A DNA stretch of 44,289 nt from Bacillota bacterium (GTDB lineage: Bacteria > Bacillota > Clostridia > Peptostreptococcales > Acidaminobacteraceae), in assembly GCA_020161295.1 (NCBI GenBank), contig JAIUOA010000020.1, positions 1 to 44,289 on the forward strand, written 5' to 3'. Shown here one piece after another: positions 24,293-33,170 of the stretch. The number at the start of each line of letters is the position of its first letter. Position 1 is the first letter of the stretch. Position numbers and translations under genes: made by a program. The notes under the pieces were generated by a model. The model was not told the DNA's origin and ran no database searches. It saw nothing but the letters and a program-made list of their open reading frames with translations.

Positions 24293-25840
24293 ATGGCTCA
24301 AATTAAAGGGTTTACATTAATTGAAGTTATAGTTGCAATTGCGCTAATTGGAATTATTAGTTTGGGCTTTATAACTGCGCTTACTAATCAGTTTTTTATT
24401 CTTAATTCAACTAAAGACCTCACCCAAACATATTTTGAACATCAAACAACAATAGAAAATAGTATCGATGAACTTAAAAAGTCATTATTAGATGGAACTG
24501 CAATCTTGAATAACACGACCATTTTTGGTAGCTATTCAGTATCTTTTAGTGAGTTGGATGTTTCAATTGATAATGTTGATTATTTTAGTTATGTTTCGAA
24601 TGTGAGGCCCAAAAGTTATACACCATTAGTAATGGAATCAGTTAGCACAACTTTGAAGAACAACACGCAAACGGTAGCAAATATTTATGGTATGACTCCA
24701 TTTTTGATTGAAGGAAAACTGGTTAACGATTCTTCTACTCGCTTTGATTTGTTGCTGAATGTTATTGACTGGTATGTTTCTGCTCCAAATTATATTATTC
24801 CTTTCCCAGAGAACGCAGATTTTAGTTTGTTTGACGATATATCTTATTACTCTTACTTTTATCCGGTATTTCCAAGAGATTATACCCTTGTCGCTACCGA
24901 TTCTATTAATAATTACGGATCTTTTACGAAGGTTTTTCCAAATCTAGAAAACTTTAAGGGAAGACATGTCATTATGGCGGTAACACCTGGTGCAAAATCT
25001 GGAAAACTAGGTGTTCAAGCCATAAGTAAACCATTATTTATATCAGGACTGCCTAAAACGGAAAATTTGATTCTGCATATGGATTCCAATTATATTAACG
25101 AATACAATGAAAATGAAGTTAATGAAAGTGAACAAGTGATGAAATGGAATGACCTATCTAGTATATATGGAAATAATAATCCAAATCAGTTTTCTATATC
25201 GGTTTTGGGTTTCAACCTCCCGGAACTTAAGTATTTGAATATTGGTGAGTCTTTTTCTGGTAAAATCGTTTCATTTGACCCTAGTAAAAAAATTGCTATA
25301 ACCAATCAGTTCGTTCAGGATCAAATTATTAGTATTTACATGGTAGTGAGAAGAACATCAGCTTTGGGAGATCAACAAGTTTTTGAAATCCCAGGTTATG
25401 TTTCATCATTAATTGAAGGTGAATCTGGAACTTTTTCTAATGAGTGGGTTTTGGTTCAAGAAGTTATGGAAGCCACAAGTGATGATATAATTATTGGCGG
25501 TGGTTATATCGATGTGGCTGAGATAATTATTTATTCTGGAAACATATCGGAATCTGACAAAAATTCATTAATGGATTATTTAGATCATAAGTACTCTACG
25601 CCAATATTAGGTGGGATTATTGAATCAATTGATGATTTTGAAGTTGTTTTAAAAAAGGATGATGATTATCAATTGCCACCAGTTGTATTGGCAAATATGG
25701 CGCGAGGTGTTCAGAAGTATGTATCTGTATCGTGGAATGGAACTTATGATACAAGTACAGTTGGTGATTATTTAATTCAAGGTAGGGCACTTGCCGATCC
25801 AACCATTACGTTCACATTATCCATTAAAGTAGAAGAATAA
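24293..25840 (+). CDS. Prepilin with lectin-like and Ig-like modules (modular tip adhesin)
   Basis: The ATG at 24293 has AAGGTGA upstream and gives the compact leader MAQIKG before FTLIEVIVAIALIGII; an earlier ATG at 24278 overlaps the preceding stop but lacks a ribosome site. About 515 residues: pilin helix and globular part to about 245; a concanavalin-like/LamG-type domain from about 255 (LILHMDSNYI, VMKWNDLSS) to about 430 (VAEIIIYSGNISESDKNSLMDYLDHKY, the usual last strand and helix of such lectins); then a bacterial Ig-like domain at about 440-515 (VSVSWNGTYDTSTVGDYLIQG). S. sanguinis PilC pairs a pilin with a similar lectin fold. Glycan binding at the filament tip, beside the vWA pilin, is inferred. 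Confidence 0.82.
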   Translation: MAQIKGFTLIEVIVAIALIGIISLGFITALTNQFFILNSTKDLTQTYFEHQTTIENSIDELKKSLLDGTAILNNTTIFGSYSVSFSELDVSIDNVDYFSYVSNVRPKSYTPLVMESVSTTLKNNTQTVANIYGMTPFLIEGKLVNDSSTRFDLLLNVIDWYVSAPNYIIPFPENADFSLFDDISYYSYFYPVFPRDYTLVATDSINNYGSFTKVFPNLENFKGRHVIMAVTPGAKSGKLGVQAISKPLFISGLPKTENLILHMDSNYINEYNENEVNESEQVMKWNDLSSIYGNNNPNQFSISVLGFNLPELKYLNIGESFSGKIVSFDPSKKIAITNQFVQDQIISIYMVVRRTSALGDQQVFEIPGYVSSLIEGESGTFSNEWVLVQEVMEATSDDIIIGGGYIDVAEIIIYSGNISESDKNSLMDYLDHKYSTPILGGIIESIDDFEVVLKKDDDYQLPPVVLANMARGVQKYVSVSWNGTYDTSTVGDYLIQGRALADPTITFTLSIKVEE

Positions 25841-25857
25841 TTTATACGGAGCAAACC

Positions 25858-26910
25858 ATGACACTCGATGAAATTTTATCAGCAGCAGCACAACTAAATG
25901 CATCCGATATTCACCTCGCAGTGGGAAACCCTCCCACTGCGCGTATTGATGGGGAACTTAGGCCGCTTGAAAAGCGCATCCTAACTGAGGATGATACGAA
26001 ATCGTACGCAAAGGTGGTTTTAACCGAGGCACAGTATGAAGACCTCGTAAAAGCTGGTCAGGTCGACCTTGCGTATCGCATACCGAGCAAAAATGTATTT
26101 AGGATCAATGTGTTCAGGTATAGTGACCAAATAGGACTTGCTTGCCGTATTATTAGCGACCATATACCGACGGCGAAGGAACTGGATTTACCTGAAGCCA
26201 TCGAAAGGGTAGCCGAGTTTCCTTCGGGACTTGTATTGGTGACTGGGCCGACGGGTTGCGGGAAATCCACCACCATCGCCTCCATCATCGATGCCATCAA
26301 TAAAAAGAAAAACTGTCATGTGCTTACGATCGAGGATCCCATCGAATATATCCATAAAAACCGAAAGAGCATCATCACCCAGCGAGAGGTCGGTCGTGAC
26401 TGTAATAACTTCAGCGACGCACTAAGGGCTGGTCTAAGACAGGATCCAGACGTCATCATGGTAGGTGAAATGCGAGATTTGGAAACGATATCTACTGCAC
26501 TCACAGCGGCTGAGACGGGGCATTTAGTATTAGCGACGCTGCATACGCGTAATGCATACCAAACCATCGAACGGATCATCGACGTCTTTCCTGGACCACA
26601 TCAACAGCAAATAAGAATTCAGCTGGCCACATCGCTAATGGCGGTTTTCTCTCAAAGACTCTTGCCGAGAAAAAGTGGTAACGGGCGTGTGGCGGCCGTT
26701 GAAAGCTTAATCGTCACACCTGCTGTTAGAAATCTCATCAGAGAGAATAAGGTACATCAGCTCTATAGCTTTATTCAAACAGGCCAAAAGATCGGCATGC
26801 AGACCATGGACGATTATCTAGTAGCCCTTTATAAAAAGAACGTCATCGATAAGAACAGCTTACTTGAACATGTTACAGAAAGAGAAACCATACTAAAAAC
26901 CATTGGTTAG
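25858..26910 (+). CDS. Second PilT-family retraction ATPase
   Basis: A 350-residue PilT paralogue. Walker A is GPTGCGKSTT (about 129-138), Walker B DPDVIMVGEMRD, the His box ATLHTRNAYQTIERIIDVFP, and the family signature AVRNLIRENK. It follows the lectin pilin by only 17 bases and has GC content like the core genes, so the foreign-looking stretch ends here. Two PilT-type ATPases in one locus recall PilT/PilU pairs, where the second modulates retraction force, but it carries no PilU-specific mark that I can identify. Confidence 0.9.
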   Translation: MTLDEILSAAAQLNASDIHLAVGNPPTARIDGELRPLEKRILTEDDTKSYAKVVLTEAQYEDLVKAGQVDLAYRIPSKNVFRINVFRYSDQIGLACRIISDHIPTAKELDLPEAIERVAEFPSGLVLVTGPTGCGKSTTIASIIDAINKKKNCHVLTIEDPIEYIHKNRKSIITQREVGRDCNNFSDALRAGLRQDPDVIMVGEMRDLETISTALTAAETGHLVLATLHTRNAYQTIERIIDVFPGPHQQQIRIQLATSLMAVFSQRLLPRKSGNGRVAAVESLIVTPAVRNLIRENKVHQLYSFIQTGQKIGMQTMDDYLVALYKKNVIDKNSLLEHVTERETILKTIG

Positions 26911-26920
26911 GGGGGATAAA

Positions 26921-28006
26921 ATGGGAAAAGCATCTAAGAGAACAAAAACCCATCTGCTTTCAATCGATATCGGAAGTCACAGCATTAAAATGGCGGTGGG
27001 ACAAAGCACTGGTGACAAACTCAAATTGACAGCCATCGGAAAAGAAACATTACCTGAGAATGTAGTAGAGAATGGCGCAATTTTGGACCCAGTAACATTA
27101 AAAACAGTAATTCAAAGAATGCTAAAGGATTATCGTATCAAACAAAGAGACACGGTGCTAACCTTTGAAAGTGCGGATATCATCAAACGGGACCTCGTCG
27201 TTAATCGCGTGGATCCGGCAGATCAGTTAGACCTCATTACCTTTGAGGTGGGTCAGTACCTTCCCATTGATGTGGACGCTTATGTGATTCAGTATAAGGT
27301 AACCGATAGCTTTGAGGAAGAAGGGGTGCAGAAACTCAAGGTTTTATTAGGTGCCATGCCGAAGGATGTGGTGAGAAACCTATATGACCTGTTGATTGAT
27401 GCTGGACTAAACCCACTTTACATGGACACACACAGCAATTCACTTGAGAAGTTTATCGAAGTCAACTTTGAGTCAGTTCGCTTAAATAAGACATTAGCGT
27501 TTATCGACTTTGGTAATGAAGTAATCGATATCAGCATTTTTGAAAAGGGCATGTTCAAGTTCAACCGTTTGATTCACATGGGGGCACGTGATTTTGATAA
27601 AATTCTGATGAATTACTTGAATATCCAAAGAGAAGAAGCGGAAAACAGAAAGAAAAAAACAAGTGTGGTAGCAATTCAGAAAGCAGGAACACAGAAGGCC
27701 AGCTATGACGAAGAAATTGTGGAAGCGGTGCTAAAAGAAACGACGCAATTTTTTGAGGATTGTACCGACGAAATCGATAAGGTCTTTAAATACCACACCA
27801 GTAGAAGTGCCGATAATAAAATTGATCAAATCTACTTGTACGGTGGTGGGGCGCAGTTTAAGGAGATTGCTCAGTACTTTAAGGAGCGTTTCGATATTCC
27901 CACAGAAGTATTGAATACGGTTCAGGGCGTCGATTTGTCACTTAAAGGACCAGTTGACGAAATTCCAGTCTTCGTGCACACCATAGGGGCACTTATAAGA
28001 AAATAA
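26921..28006 (+). CDS. pilM: Type IV pilus assembly protein PilM
   Basis: A 361-residue cytoplasmic FtsA/actin-like protein. LSIDIGSHSIKMAVG near the N terminus is the phosphate-1 region, AFIDFGNEVIDISIF about residue 190 the second, and YLYGGGAQF about residue 304 the adenosine motif. PilM binds the N-terminal tail of PilN and links the cytoplasmic ring to the membrane alignment complex. The ATG at 26921 has AGGGGGG upstream; a TTG 18 bases earlier is ignored. pilN follows after 12 bases. Confidence 0.92.
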   Translation: MGKASKRTKTHLLSIDIGSHSIKMAVGQSTGDKLKLTAIGKETLPENVVENGAILDPVTLKTVIQRMLKDYRIKQRDTVLTFESADIIKRDLVVNRVDPADQLDLITFEVGQYLPIDVDAYVIQYKVTDSFEEEGVQKLKVLLGAMPKDVVRNLYDLLIDAGLNPLYMDTHSNSLEKFIEVNFESVRLNKTLAFIDFGNEVIDISIFEKGMFKFNRLIHMGARDFDKILMNYLNIQREEAENRKKKTSVVAIQKAGTQKASYDEEIVEAVLKETTQFFEDCTDEIDKVFKYHTSRSADNKIDQIYLYGGGAQFKEIAQYFKERFDIPTEVLNTVQGVDLSLKGPVDEIPVFVHTIGALIRK

Positions 28007-28018
28007 GGGGGGATAGTA

Positions 28019-28573
28019 ATGAGAGACTTTAACTTTTTTGAACCTTACATAAAAGTTCAAACAAAGCCAAAGAGGAACATCATCATATTGGTGGTACTGG
28101 CAGCCTTGACATTGGCCGTTCTCGTCTACTATCAATATTTGTTGATCTCGCACGCAAATGATATTCAAGCTGAAATAGATGAGATTAATTCGTTTTTGAC
28201 CTCATCTGATACCACGACGAAAATCACTAAGATTGAAGGGATGCAAACAAAGTTAGAATCGCTTCAGATGGCTTATACTGATCTTAACACGGTTACTCAA
28301 GAAATTGAAACCTCAAGTCAACTTGACGATATGCTACTTGAGCAAATAAACGCTCAATTACCAGCGAATACCTTCTTATCAGAAGTCGCGTATAAAGATG
28401 CGATTCTTACCATAAAAGGCTATTCTACTGAGTTTTCGAATATCTCCCAGTTTGCGTATAATCTCAGAAATAGTGGTGGGATAACAGATGTCTTAATACC
28501 GACTATCTTTGAGAATAATGGCAATTATGAGTTCTCCATCACAGCCAAAATGATCTTCGGAGGTGCTCAATGA
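28019..28573 (+). CDS. pilN: PilN-like alignment protein
   Basis: 184 residues, bitopic: a short cytoplasmic tail (MRDFNFFEPYIK in place of the usual INLLP motif), one helix (about 22-42), then a coiled coil and a small ferredoxin-like extracytoplasmic domain. It is placed between pilM and pilO and overlaps pilO (ATGA), so PilN is the natural assignment despite the degenerate PilM-binding motif. The ribosome site is AGGGGGG. With PilO it forms the trans-membrane alignment subcomplex. Confidence 0.82.
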   Translation: MRDFNFFEPYIKVQTKPKRNIIILVVLAALTLAVLVYYQYLLISHANDIQAEIDEINSFLTSSDTTTKITKIEGMQTKLESLQMAYTDLNTVTQEIETSSQLDDMLLEQINAQLPANTFLSEVAYKDAILTIKGYSTEFSNISQFAYNLRNSGGITDVLIPTIFENNGNYEFSITAKMIFGGAQ

Positions 28574-29781
28574 AGATAAGTAGAAAAGATCGCAATCTGT
28601 TGATTTTACTAGGGTTTGTCGTTGTGTTAGCACTTTACTACTTTTTATTCATGATGCCACAAGAAAAAAAGATTACGGCATTGGAAGAAGAGCTGGCGCT
28701 TAAGAAAAATGAAAAAGATGTCACCCTCATGAAGCTAAGCTCTGAAGTTGGCCTTACTAAGAATATCGAAACGCTGGAGGACGAAATTAGTACCTCTGCG
28801 AACCATTACTTCCCGGACATTACCCAAGAAGAAATGCTCGCCATTTTAACCAGTTATTCAGAGGGACTCTCTTTAAGCTTTAATGAAATGGCGTTCGTGG
28901 ACAATATAAGCACCAATCCAAACACAAAGAAGCTACAAGCAACCGTTAGCTATCAAACCGACTATTATACGCTGCTCACTTACATTCGTAGCCTTCGTGA
29001 ACACGACCGGAAAATCGTGCTCAAGGAGGTCAGTATGAGTAATAGTTTTGATGCGGGTCTTACAGGAAAGTTGACTTACGAGTTCAACGCAATACCATCA
29101 GTCGCCATGTTTACTGAGCAATTTGATCAATTGGTAGGTTCACAGCTCAACACAAGAGATGTTATGACTGGACCATTTACGCCATATGAGACATTTATCG
29201 TGGAAGCGCCGACCGAGCCAATTACTGAAACCTTTGTACCTACTTATCCAGAATATCCCACTGAAGACCTTGATGGTGATATCGATTACGAAGATTACAG
29301 ACCTAAAACCCAAATTTATGGGTTTGAAGAAGGCGATTATTTCTTCGTAGGGAATCCATCTGCAGACATTACCGGAATGACGACTAGAAGTAAGACGAAG
29401 GTAAGTGGTGGTTTCTCTGCAGAGGTTAATTTTGATTTTGCAAGTGCAAGAGATTACAGTGAAGCAAACCTCGTATTTGATGCGAACCCTGTTATGCTGA
29501 CGAGACCTGCCGAATTTATTAGCCTATGGGTCTATGCTTATGAAGCTTCCAATCATGGCATAGGCGTCGTTATTATCGATTCAAAGGGCAAGGAGTATAA
29601 GGTTGAATTAACAGATAGCATCAGCTGGACGCAATGGGAAGAAGTTGAGGCTGCAATGCCTGTTGAAATTTCATACCCATGCATGATTCAGAGAATCTAT
29701 GTTGAAGGCATCGGCTTTGATCAAAAGATTGTCGGCAAATACCTTTTCGACCAGTTATCTGTGTCTTATCCAGTAGAATAG
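28570..29781 (+). CDS. pilO: PilO-like protein with extra C-terminal beta-sandwich domain
   Basis: 403 residues, about twice the usual PilO (about 200). Residues 1 to about 185 match PilO: a basic start, one helix (about 10-28), a coiled coil ITALEEELALKKNEKDV and a ferredoxin-like domain. A Pro/Thr/Glu-rich linker (about 210-235) leads to a domain of about 150 residues beginning IYGFEEGDYFFVGN and ending KYLFDQLSVSYPVE, with the WV-x-aromatic and TQWEEVEAAMP features of carbohydrate-binding jelly-roll folds. In a Gram-positive cell this part lies in the wall zone, so binding to wall polymer or anchoring is plausible. It overlaps pilN by four bases. Confidence 0.82.
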   Translation: MKISRKDRNLLILLGFVVVLALYYFLFMMPQEKKITALEEELALKKNEKDVTLMKLSSEVGLTKNIETLEDEISTSANHYFPDITQEEMLAILTSYSEGLSLSFNEMAFVDNISTNPNTKKLQATVSYQTDYYTLLTYIRSLREHDRKIVLKEVSMSNSFDAGLTGKLTYEFNAIPSVAMFTEQFDQLVGSQLNTRDVMTGPFTPYETFIVEAPTEPITETFVPTYPEYPTEDLDGDIDYEDYRPKTQIYGFEEGDYFFVGNPSADITGMTTRSKTKVSGGFSAEVNFDFASARDYSEANLVFDANPVMLTRPAEFISLWVYAYEASNHGIGVVIIDSKGKEYKVELTDSISWTQWEEVEAAMPVEISYPCMIQRIYVEGIGFDQKIVGKYLFDQLSVSYPVE

Positions 29782-29793
29782 GGGGGAAGAATC

Positions 29794-31320
29794 ATGAAAC
29801 AAATAAAACTATTTAGAATTTTACTCGTTTGGACTCTGATGATTGCCATGACGTCATCTTCCTTTGTATTTGCAGCAGATACTTCCGTCGCAGACGGGAA
29901 AACCATTGGAACCGCTGTTGGTACCTTTGATGGCGATCTAAAAGGTAGAGAGGATGCAAACGCTGGAAAGGTTAATAACTATTTATCAGCGCTTTATGCG
30001 GATGCCATGATTATCTCGAGGTATAGCCTTGCAAATGACACGGCTACCTTCCAGACAGAGTTTATCAAAGCCTATAAGGATAGCTTTCAGACCGCATACC
30101 AAGCGGGCTATCGCGCAGTAATCCTCGAAAAGTACATGGTGCCTGTGGAAGGTGCTTACGATGACGGACTCGAGCTTGGTACAGTTCAAGGTCAGGTATC
30201 CGCCATGATCGACTTTACACAGAGTAATAAAAATGATTGGTTAAAGGCTTATAATGCCTATGTTGGAAAGGGAAGCCTCATTACGCGCTATAATCTCTTA
30301 AGAGAATCGGCAACCTATATCGATGGTTTTTCAAACGGCTATAAAGAAGGCTTCATGAAAGCTTATGTGGAAACGTATCAGCTCAAAAACCTCGAAGCGG
30401 AAATTAGAAATAAAAATGCCCTTCAAATGACCATGCTGGAAAGCACTTTGACATTTGATGAGGAAATCGTCAGCTTCAATCTAGGAGAAATGGGCTCGGA
30501 ATTCAGAACCTCATTAACGCTTGAAGTACCAGCAGCAGCCATCTATCAGCCGACTTATCTGGCCATGTTTAAAACACAGGACACCTTCGGTTACAGAAGC
30601 GCGGGTCTCACACCGGTATCTAGCAAGTACACGCTTTCTGTATGGAATAGCTCAGGTTCTATGACACTTAAAAAACCGATTACACTGAGCTTCGAATACT
30701 ACGGCTCGGAACGTGCTGGCATCTACCAATGGATCAACAATCGCTGGGTTTACCAATACACCACACTTACCGATGGCGCACTTAGCATCACCATCCCTGC
30801 TGGTTACTATAACGGTGGCGAGTATGCGATCTTCATCGACGAGACGTATAAAATCGTCTCAGACATCTCCTTTAACTGGGCGTTTAAAGAAATTTACACC
30901 CTCATGAGAAGAGACGTGATCTCTGATAACTCCCTCTATATGCCGAATGCTAAGATCACGAAGGGCCAGCTGGCACAGATGATCTATCAGGTTCAGGCAC
31001 TGAGAAGCCCACTACTCACAGATGCGCCTGTAATTGCAGATTCAGCAGCACTTGGCATTTATAAGGATGCAGCAGAGTACATGGTGGGCAAACGCTACAT
31101 GACGCTTGATGCGCAAGGTCGCTTTAATCCAGGTGCTATGGTCAGCTATGCGGACCTCGAGTACACCATGAGCATGATCTTTACACGCACTGTGAACTGG
31201 TCAGAGGTCTCCAGTAAGATGCTCACTGAAAAATTCACGAAATCTCCAGGTACGACGAATAAAGCGGCTTATATGACGAAAGCGGAAGCTGCCTACATGC
31301 TTATTTATTTCTTTAGATAA
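29794..31320 (+). CDS. SLH-domain surface protein, pilus-associated
   Basis: 508 residues with a Sec signal peptide (core LLVWTLMIAMTSSSFVF, cleavage after VFA). Two related helical repeats follow (about 60-110 and 148-200), both with YxxAxxx...I(S/T)RY..L...A..(F/I)...F...Y...F..AY. A beta-rich middle domain spans about 225-355. The C terminus has SLH-type units: FNWAFKEIYTLMRRDVISDN...ITKGQLAQMIYQV, and a second with AAEYMVGKRYM...FNPGAMVSYADLEYTMSMIF. SLH domains bind pyruvylated wall polysaccharide. As last gene before the terminator, 12 bases after pilO, it may form a wall anchor or exit collar for the pilus. That is inference. The ribosome site is AGGGGGG. Confidence 0.82.
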   Translation: MKQIKLFRILLVWTLMIAMTSSSFVFAADTSVADGKTIGTAVGTFDGDLKGREDANAGKVNNYLSALYADAMIISRYSLANDTATFQTEFIKAYKDSFQTAYQAGYRAVILEKYMVPVEGAYDDGLELGTVQGQVSAMIDFTQSNKNDWLKAYNAYVGKGSLITRYNLLRESATYIDGFSNGYKEGFMKAYVETYQLKNLEAEIRNKNALQMTMLESTLTFDEEIVSFNLGEMGSEFRTSLTLEVPAAAIYQPTYLAMFKTQDTFGYRSAGLTPVSSKYTLSVWNSSGSMTLKKPITLSFEYYGSERAGIYQWINNRWVYQYTTLTDGALSITIPAGYYNGGEYAIFIDETYKIVSDISFNWAFKEIYTLMRRDVISDNSLYMPNAKITKGQLAQMIYQVQALRSPLLTDAPVIADSAALGIYKDAAEYMVGKRYMTLDAQGRFNPGAMVSYADLEYTMSMIFTRTVNWSEVSSKMLTEKFTKSPGTTNKAAYMTKAEAAYMLIYFFR

Positions 31321-31326
31321 TCTGAG

Positions 31327-31358
31327 AAGGGTTAAGATTTAGGTCTTAACCCTTTTTT
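31327..31358 (+). terminator. Terminator of the main pilus operon
   Basis: AAGGGTTAAGA (31327-31337) pairs perfectly with TCTTAACCCTT (31344-31354), followed by TTTT. Confidence 0.88.
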
Positions 31359-31394
31359 AAAAGTTTTTTTTAAATAATGGTATTTGGGGGTCCA

Positions 31395-32039
31395 ATGCAA
31401 AACCTATTCACCATCACACTGCTTTCTCTCCTAATGGGAGTGGTGTGCTTCGCAGTAATTAAATATTTTTCAGAAGAAGAAACAATCACGAAGACAGCCG
31501 GCGTAATAATTTTCATTGCTGCATTTTCCGCCGCAGCACTTAGTGTAAAGTATTCTAACCGCTTGATTCCAGAACTTGTCTTTATGACCTTTCTCATCAT
31601 CACTGGTGGCATCGATGCTCTCACTAAGACTGTGGTGGTGTTTCTAACCGGACTCGGTGCGGTGTTTCTAGCAATTGGGGCTTTTATGACGGGATTAACG
31701 TTCCTAGAAATCGTACTAGGCGGAATCGTAGGGTTCGCCCTATATGGACTCATTTATCTCGTGGCAAAGGCCATCTATAAAAAAGAAGCCTTTGGCTTCG
31801 GCGACGTGCTCTTTATGGGCGCCATCGGACTTTTCCTAGGACCATGGAACACGCTTTTAGCGGGTGTTCTAACCTTTTATGTGGCCCTGGTGTTGATCCT
31901 CGTTCAGAAAGTGATTGGAAAGGTATTGAACCGTACCTCAGAGGTGGCTTTTGCCCCGTATATGGCCATCGCGGCAGGTGTGGTTTCCCTATTTTCTAGG
32001 TCCATAGTCGAATTGTATATAAAGCTCTTTATGGTATAA
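31395..32039 (+). CDS. A24-family prepilin peptidase lacking the methyltransferase half
   Basis: About 214 residues, polytopic, from the ATG at 31395 (GGGGG upstream); an in-frame ATG at 31377 has no ribosome site. The GxGD motif is FGFGDVLFMGAIGLFLG (second catalytic Asp), and GGIDALTKTV is the likely place of the first. There are no CxxC pairs, unlike the PilD at 15055. This resembles CpaA/TadV/FlaK-type peptidases. It lies just after the pilus terminator and 29 bases before an HD-GYP gene. It may be specialised for some of the odd prepilins here or be a redundant copy. The first Asp lies in a degenerate context, so activity is uncertain. Confidence 0.72.
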   Translation: MQNLFTITLLSLLMGVVCFAVIKYFSEEETITKTAGVIIFIAAFSAAALSVKYSNRLIPELVFMTFLIITGGIDALTKTVVVFLTGLGAVFLAIGAFMTGLTFLEIVLGGIVGFALYGLIYLVAKAIYKKEAFGFGDVLFMGAIGLFLGPWNTLLAGVLTFYVALVLILVQKVIGKVLNRTSEVAFAPYMAIAAGVVSLFSRSIVELYIKLFMV

Positions 32040-32068
32040 TTACGGTATGAAACTTTGGGAGGCACACA

Positions 32069-33133
32069 GTGAGACTCAAAAGCATAGAAAATGTCGCGCT
32101 TGGAGAAATGCTCGCTAAGCCCGTTTATGACGATAAATGCCAGCTGTTACTGGCAAAAAATGTCGCACTTACACAAAACTACATCGATCGCTTGATGCGG
32201 GCAAATATTCATTGCGTCTATATTGAGGACGAGCTGTCAGCTGGGCTTGAAGCGGAAAATTTTGTTCCTGATGAACTGAAAATCAGGTCGATTTCCACCG
32301 TGAGACAGGTATTTAAAGAACTATCTGAGCGAAAAACAGCGACGTACTCCATTAAGAGCGTCGATCAGATCAAGCACGTCATCGATGAGATGATGGCGGT
32401 GATTTATGATAATCCCCACACGCTTTACTGTATGACTGAGCTCATGGGCTCCGATATGTACACCTACCACCACAGTGCTGAGGTGGCGGTTTTATCCATG
32501 CTGGTGGCGCGTAATATGAAGCTTAGCGACCATTTTATACAGAAGATTGGTGTGGGCGCCATACTTCATGATATAGGAAAAATGCGCATTTCGGGCGAAG
32601 TTCTGAACAAGCAGGAAACATTGACACCAGAGGAAAATCAACTGATGAAGGAACACCCGCAGTTCGGTTACGACATGCTAAAGGATAACGACTTCATCTC
32701 GCCGATATCCAGACAAATCGTGTTGCTCCATCACGAAAAGCTAAATGGATCCGGATACCCTTATAAGCTTTCCGGGGACCAGATTCCCATCCATGTGCGC
32801 ATTGTGACATTATGTGATATTTTTAATGCCATATCATCCAACCGCTCCTATAAGGATCGACTAAGCGCCGATGAAGCACTGGAGATTCTTAGAACGGAAG
32901 CGGTGTATGAGCTGGACCGCGATATCTATTATCAGCTACTGAAAGTGGTGAATATCTACCCAGTGGGTACAGTGGTGATGCTATCCACTGGTGAACGGGC
33001 CATCGTCATTAAAGAAAATCCCGATGCGCAAACCCGACCTACAGTTCAGCTCATAAAAGATAATAAGCGAGCAGAAACCATCAATCTTATGGATTACTTA
33101 ACGATTTTTATAACGAAAACCATTGAAGGATAA
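32069..33133 (+). CDS. HD-GYP domain protein (c-di-GMP phosphodiesterase)
   Basis: 354 residues, cytoplasmic. A DUF3391-like N-terminal domain (LKSIENVALGEMLAKPVYDD) is followed by an HD-GYP domain with the metal ligands in YHHSAEVAVL, LHDIGK (about 165-170) and HHEKLNGSGYP (about 221-231), and DIFNAISSNRSYK. Intact HD and GYP motifs predict hydrolysis of c-di-GMP to pGpG or GMP. The start is a GTG with GGGAGG upstream. Its place at the end of a locus controlled by a c-di-GMP riboswitch suggests local feedback on the signal that gates pilus expression. Confidence 0.9.
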   Translation: MRLKSIENVALGEMLAKPVYDDKCQLLLAKNVALTQNYIDRLMRANIHCVYIEDELSAGLEAENFVPDELKIRSISTVRQVFKELSERKTATYSIKSVDQIKHVIDEMMAVIYDNPHTLYCMTELMGSDMYTYHHSAEVAVLSMLVARNMKLSDHFIQKIGVGAILHDIGKMRISGEVLNKQETLTPEENQLMKEHPQFGYDMLKDNDFISPISRQIVLLHHEKLNGSGYPYKLSGDQIPIHVRIVTLCDIFNAISSNRSYKDRLSADEALEILRTEAVYELDRDIYYQLLKVVNIYPVGTVVMLSTGERAIVIKENPDAQTRPTVQLIKDNKRAETINLMDYLTIFITKTIEG

Positions 33134-33170
33134 ACGCTAAACCACTATAAAAATAATCGCCGAGGTGGGT

